This document shows positions 60,971 through 64,000 of a DNA stretch of 64,000 bases, piece after piece (position 1 is the first letter of the stretch; every line of letters begins with the position of its first letter). The notes under the pieces were generated by a model, which saw only the letters and a program-made list of their open reading frames with translations, was not told the origin of the DNA and ran no database searches. The stretch covers positions 29,992 through 93,991 of the forward strand of contig DASYBC010000072.1 of assembly GCA_036500965.1 (NCBI GenBank). Direction: 5' to 3'. The position numbers and the translations under genes were made by a program. The DNA is from AP-15 sp036500965. Lineage in GTDB: Bacteria; Pseudomonadota; Alphaproteobacteria; ATCC43930; CGMCC-115725.

Positions 60971-61687
60971 GTGGCAGTCATCGCAGAGATCGCAGCCGAT
61001 CTGTTTCCGCCGCGCGCCGTGGCGCCCGAATTGGTCGCGGCGGGACGGCGCCTGTTTGCCCAAGAAGCCCGCTTTATCGCCGGCGCCGCCGAGCCCGCGG
61101 CACTGCCGCCCGAGAGCCTGCCGGAAATCGCCTTCGCCGGGCGCTCCAATGTCGGCAAGTCGAGCCTCGTCAACGCGCTGACCGGGCGCCGGGTGCTGGC
61201 CCGGATCTCGAACACGCCCGGCCGTACCCGTCAGATAAACTTTTTCGAGCTCGGCGGCGAGCTGATGCTCGTTGACCTGCCCGGTTACGGCTACGCCGAG
61301 GCATCGAAAGTCGCGATCAAGCGCTGGACCGGCCTTGTGCGCCGCTATCTGCAGAGCCGGGCGGCGCTGCGCCGGGTCTGCCTGCTGATCGATGCGCGCC
61401 ACGGCATCAAGGAAATCGACCGCCCGCTCTTCGACATGCTCGACCGCGCCGGGGTTTCCTACCAGGCCGTGCTGACCAAGACCGACAAGCTCGGCGCGAC
61501 GGCGCTTGCCGAGATGGCCGAGCGGGTCGCGGCCGAGCTGGCCTTGCATACCGCAGCGCATCCCGAGCTCCATCTGACCAGCGCTGAGGAGCGCCGCGGC
61601 ATCGACGCATTGCGCGCGACGCTGGTCAGCTTTGCCCCGTCCGGCGCCGAGGCTCTTGCGGTAGCAGCCTGCGAGCAACCGGGCTAG
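60971..61687 (+). CDS. engB: GTP-binding ribosome assembly protein EngB/YsxC
   Basis: 238 aa, GTG start eight bases after yidC. G1 GRSNVGKSSLVNAL, G2 NTPGRTRQINFFE, G3 DLPGYGYAEASK, G4 TKTDKLG, and G5-like TSAEERRG. It is required for late 50S assembly. Standard position after yidC in alphaproteobacteria. Confidence 0.95.
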   Translation: MAVIAEIAADLFPPRAVAPELVAAGRRLFAQEARFIAGAAEPAALPPESLPEIAFAGRSNVGKSSLVNALTGRRVLARISNTPGRTRQINFFELGGELMLVDLPGYGYAEASKVAIKRWTGLVRRYLQSRAALRRVCLLIDARHGIKEIDRPLFDMLDRAGVSYQAVLTKTDKLGATALAEMAERVAAELALHTAAHPELHLTSAEERRGIDALRATLVSFAPSGAEALAVAACEQPG

Positions 61688-61700
61688 AGTGACCGGCGCA

Positions 61701-62636
61701 ATGAACCCTGCCCTCGACCTCCTGTCAGGCGCGGCCGGCGCCGGTCTCGACCCGCGCGCCAAGGCCGCGGTGCTGGCCGAGGCGCTGCCCTATATGCGGC
61801 GCTATGCCGGCCACACCCTGGTTGTCAAATATGGCGGCCACGCGATGGGCGGCCAGGACACGGGAAGGGGCGGCAGCGACTCGTTTGCCCGCGACGTCGT
61901 GCTCTTAAAGCAGGTCGGCATCAACCCGATCGTCGTCCATGGCGGCGGGCCGCAGATCGGGCAGATGCTGGTGCGCCTTGGCATCGAGAGCCGCTTTGTC
62001 GACGGGCTGAGGGTCACCGACCGCGAGACCATGGAGGTGGTCGAGATGGTCCTCGCCGGCACGATCAACAAAGCGCTGGTCGCGGCGATCAACGCCGAGG
62101 GCGGCTGCGCGATCGGGCTGACCGGCAAGGACGGCCGGCTGATCGAGGCGAAAAAGGTGCTGCGCAGCAAGATTGAAGCCGGCGTCCGCACCGAGATCGA
62201 TCTCGGCTTTGTCGGCGAGCCGCGGCATGTGGCCGCCGGCGTGCTCGACACCTTCCGCCAATCCGACATAATCCCGGTGATCGCCCCGATCGGGGTCGGC
62301 GCCGCCGGCGAGACCTACAACATCAACGCCGACACGGTGGCGGGGGCGGTCGCCGCCGCGGTCAAAGCCACCCGGCTCCTGCTGCTGACCGATGTCGCGG
62401 GCGTGCTCGACGCCGACCAGCGGCTGGTGTCCGAGATCACCGCCGCTGCCGCACGGCGGATGATCGCCGACGGGGTCATCCATGGCGGGATGATCCCCAA
62501 GGTCGAGACCTGCCTCGATGCGGTCGCGGGCGGTGCCGAAGCGGCGGTGATCCTCGACGGGCGGGTGCCGCACGCGATCCTGCTCGAGCTCTTTACCGAT
62601 GCCTCGGGCGCCGGCACCCTGATCCGCGCCGGCTAG
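61701..62636 (+). CDS. argB: Acetylglutamate kinase
   Basis: 311 aa from the ATG at 61701 (a GTG at 61689 adds four residues). It phosphorylates N-acetylglutamate in arginine synthesis. Visible: VVKYGGHAMGG (~42), IVVHGGGPQIGQML (~77), NINADTVAGAVA (~208) and LLTDVAGVLD (~228). Near the end, HGGMIPKVETCLDAVAGGAE is the kinase signature. It follows engB by 13 bases. Confidence 0.96.
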   Translation: MNPALDLLSGAAGAGLDPRAKAAVLAEALPYMRRYAGHTLVVKYGGHAMGGQDTGRGGSDSFARDVVLLKQVGINPIVVHGGGPQIGQMLVRLGIESRFVDGLRVTDRETMEVVEMVLAGTINKALVAAINAEGGCAIGLTGKDGRLIEAKKVLRSKIEAGVRTEIDLGFVGEPRHVAAGVLDTFRQSDIIPVIAPIGVGAAGETYNINADTVAGAVAAAVKATRLLLLTDVAGVLDADQRLVSEITAAAARRMIADGVIHGGMIPKVETCLDAVAGGAEAAVILDGRVPHAILLELFTDASGAGTLIRAG

Positions 62637-62647
62637 GGGTTCGCGCG

Positions 62648-63370
62648 ATGCCCGCCGCGGCCGGCCGGCCGCTCGACCGGATCGAGACCTGGATCTTCGA
62701 CCTCGACAACACGCTCTATCCGGCGTCGTGCCGGCTGTTCGACCAGATCCACGCCCGCATGCAGAGCTTTATCGCCCTGCGCCTCGGCCTGTCGCCGGAA
62801 GCGGCGCTTGCCGTGCAGAAGACCTATTTCCGCGAGCATGGCACGACGATGCGCGGGCTGATGATCGTCGATCGGATCGACCCGCACGAGTTCATGGCCT
62901 ATGTCCATGACGTCGATCTCGCCTGCGTGCCGGCCGACCCGGCGCTGGTTGCGGCGCTGGCCGCGCTGCCCGGCCGCAAGATCGTCCACACCAACGGCTC
63001 GGCCGCCCATGCCGAGCGGCTGCTCGATCATCTCGGCATCGCCCAATCGTTCTGCGGTGTCGTCGACATCGCGATGGCCGGGTTCGAGCCAAAGCCGGCG
63101 CTCGCCGGCTATCGCGAGCTGCTGCGCCGTCACGCGGTCGTTCCGGAAACCGCGCTGATGGTCGAGGACATGGCCAAGAACCTGGTTCCGGCGGCGGCTC
63201 TCGGCATGACCACGGGCTGGGTGCGCGGCACGATCGACTGGGCCGCCGCCGGCGCCGAGGGCGACCACATCCACCACATCATCGACGATCTCGGCCGCTT
63301 TCTCGCCGCCGCTTTGCTCAAACCCGAGGCAAGGGCATGTCCGTCGCCGACACGATCCGCCGCAAGCTGA
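62648..63370 (+). CDS. HAD-family pyrimidine 5'-nucleotidase
   Basis: 240 aa. HAD motif I FDLDNTLYP (Asp nucleophile about residue 18), motif II HTNGSAAHA, the Lys of motif III in FEPKPALAGYRELL and motif IV MVEDMAKNLVPAAALGM. These match the YjjG/SDT1-type nucleotidases commonly downstream of argB in alphaproteobacteria. It overlaps the bolA start by 34 bases, an unusually long coupling. Confidence 0.88.
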   Translation: MPAAAGRPLDRIETWIFDLDNTLYPASCRLFDQIHARMQSFIALRLGLSPEAALAVQKTYFREHGTTMRGLMIVDRIDPHEFMAYVHDVDLACVPADPALVAALAALPGRKIVHTNGSAAHAERLLDHLGIAQSFCGVVDIAMAGFEPKPALAGYRELLRRHAVVPETALMVEDMAKNLVPAAALGMTTGWVRGTIDWAAAGAEGDHIHHIIDDLGRFLAAALLKPEARACPSPTRSAAS

Positions 63371-63624
63371 CCGAGCGGTTCGCCCCGAGCCGGCTCGAAA
63401 TCATCGACGAGTCGCATCGCCATGCCGGGCATGCCGGCGCGCGCCCCGAGGGCGAGACCCATTTTGCCGTCGCCATCGTTTCCGCCGCCTTTGCCGGCCA
63501 AGGCCGGGTGGCGCGCCAGCGCCTCGTCCATCAAACGCTCGCCGAAGAATTGGCGACCCATGTTCACGCGCTGTCCTTGACCACGCTGGCCCCCGACGAG
63601 GACGGCGCGCGCGTCAGCTGCTGA
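63337..63624 (+). CDS. BolA family protein
   Basis: 95 aa. ADTIRRKLTERFAPSRLEII, DESHRHAGHAGARPEGETHF, VARQRLVHQTLAEELATHVH and HALSLTTLAP show the BolA/IbaG fold with the invariant His. BolA proteins bind monothiol glutaredoxins and Fe-S clusters and affect morphology and iron homeostasis. The Cys usually near the loop is absent. The chain ends in Ser-Cys. Confidence 0.92.
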   Translation: MSVADTIRRKLTERFAPSRLEIIDESHRHAGHAGARPEGETHFAVAIVSAAFAGQGRVARQRLVHQTLAEELATHVHALSLTTLAPDEDGARVSC

Positions 63625-63772
63625 CCGGCCGGCGAGCCGCTGCTGGCGGATCGGCTCCCAGCGGCGTGAAATCCGTGCCTGGGTCCGGCGCCGATCGCGC
63701 TAAAATACCCGAAGACGGGCGGTGGGCACGCGGGCGGCAGTGCGCGCGCCGGCAAAGTTCGGAGTCCTCGCA

Positions 63773-63892
63773 GTGGTTACGCCTCTGAGACGTTCCATCA
63801 TGCTGTCGCTGGCCGCTCTGGCCTCGCTCCCGGTCTCATGGGCCGCTGCCGAACCAATGAAGCTGGAGACCTCCAATTACCTGGCGGTTTAG
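63773..63892 (+). pseudogene. 5' end of a secreted-protein gene, apparently cut by an insertion sequence
   Basis: A GTG at 63773 (or ATG at 63800) opens a good signal peptide, RRSIMLSLAALASLPVSWAAA. It is followed by only about a dozen mature residues (EPMKLETSNYLAV) before a TAG that lies where the insertion-sequence end appears to begin. A signal peptide with almost no mature protein is best explained by disruption. The rest may lie beyond the element. Confidence 0.6.
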
Positions 63893-64000
63893 GCGGGTTT
63901 GTGATTCGATGAGCGGGGTCTGCGCTGGGGGGCGGAGATGCGGGGGCAGGCGGGTTTTTTTGACATTGACGAGCGGCTGAAGCAGCTCTCGGCCAAGGGC
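63890..64000 (+). mobile_element. Left end of an IS5-type insertion sequence with the start of its transposase
   Basis: From ATG 63938 (GGCGGAG upstream) the window's last 21 codons read MRGQAGFFDIDERLKQLSAK-G. I recognise this as the N-terminus of IS5-family transposases. About 45 bases of non-coding DNA (GGCGGGTTTGTGATTCGATG...) between the cut gene and the ATG would hold the left terminal repeat. The rest of the element lies outside the window, so ends and target duplication cannot be checked. Confidence 0.7.

Noticed and set aside
1..64000. CRISPR arrays, tRNA or rRNA genes, prophage or defence islands
   Set aside because: Looked for on both strands in the gaps; no regularly spaced repeats, cloverleaf-type sequences, phage structural genes or recognised defence families were seen.

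Overview
By eye this is high-GC DNA from an alphaproteobacterium, most likely of the Rhodospirillales type. The evidence is the dense short-gap coding, the rpmH-rnpA-yidD-yidC-engB-argB block, the MutL endonuclease motif, ChvG/ChvI-like and DUF1491 genes, and many families typical of alphaproteobacteria. The species cannot be named from the sequence alone. I saw no tRNA, rRNA, CRISPR array or prophage.

Layout. 0-6.4 kb: the start of an MlaA lipoprotein gene, divergent from a methionine block (ArsR-methyltransferase regulator, metF, metH). 6.4-7.0 kb: a VapB antitoxin beside a truncated vapC. 7.0-15.2 kb: two lipoproteins, a ChvG/ChvI-like two-component pair, DUF1491, then a receiver protein, a haem-type Tll0287-like sensor protein and a HAMP-GAF histidine kinase, then a Nudix hydrolase. 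15.2-20.2 kb: dCTP deaminase, cysteine synthase, GIY-YIG protein, alanyl-tRNA editing protein, mercaptopyruvate sulfurtransferase and a GNAT protein. 20.2-23.9 kb: a pqiB-pqiC-pqiA lipid-transport operon. 23.9-24.4 kb: low-GC decayed genes.

24.4-38 kb is accessory metabolism. It holds an acyl-CoA dehydrogenase-like flavoprotein and a probable iron-responsive set (porin, frameshifted NHL protein, DyP peroxidase) with two identical-arm inverted repeats. It also holds two paralogous FMN-dependent 2-hydroxyacid dehydrogenases around a GMC oxidoreductase and a broken vapBC, and two paralogous MFS transporters. 38-42 kb: a secreted protein, a PAP2-type membrane protein, mutL and an Asp/Glu racemase-like protein. 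42-49 kb: a sugar-type ABC transporter with two paralogous binding proteins, one at each end, and two small secreted paralogues inside. 49-54 kb: FMN reductase, SDR, secreted Cys-rich protein, TcuA-like flavoprotein. 54-58 kb: two polytopic membrane proteins, a candidate small RNA with a strong terminator, and two tandem diiron ferritin-like proteins.

58.2-63.6 kb is the conserved ribosome/membrane-insertion block: rpmH, rnpA, yidD, yidC, engB, argB, a HAD nucleotidase and a BolA protein, behind a clear sigma70-type promoter. The right edge enters an IS5-type insertion sequence that seems to have cut a secreted-protein gene.

No single new defence-type system is evident. The most interesting leads are the inverted-repeat regulon at 28-30 kb, the possible small RNA at 55.2-55.3 kb, the haem-sensor signalling module at 10.8-14.3 kb and the tandem diiron genes at 56.3-58.1 kb.
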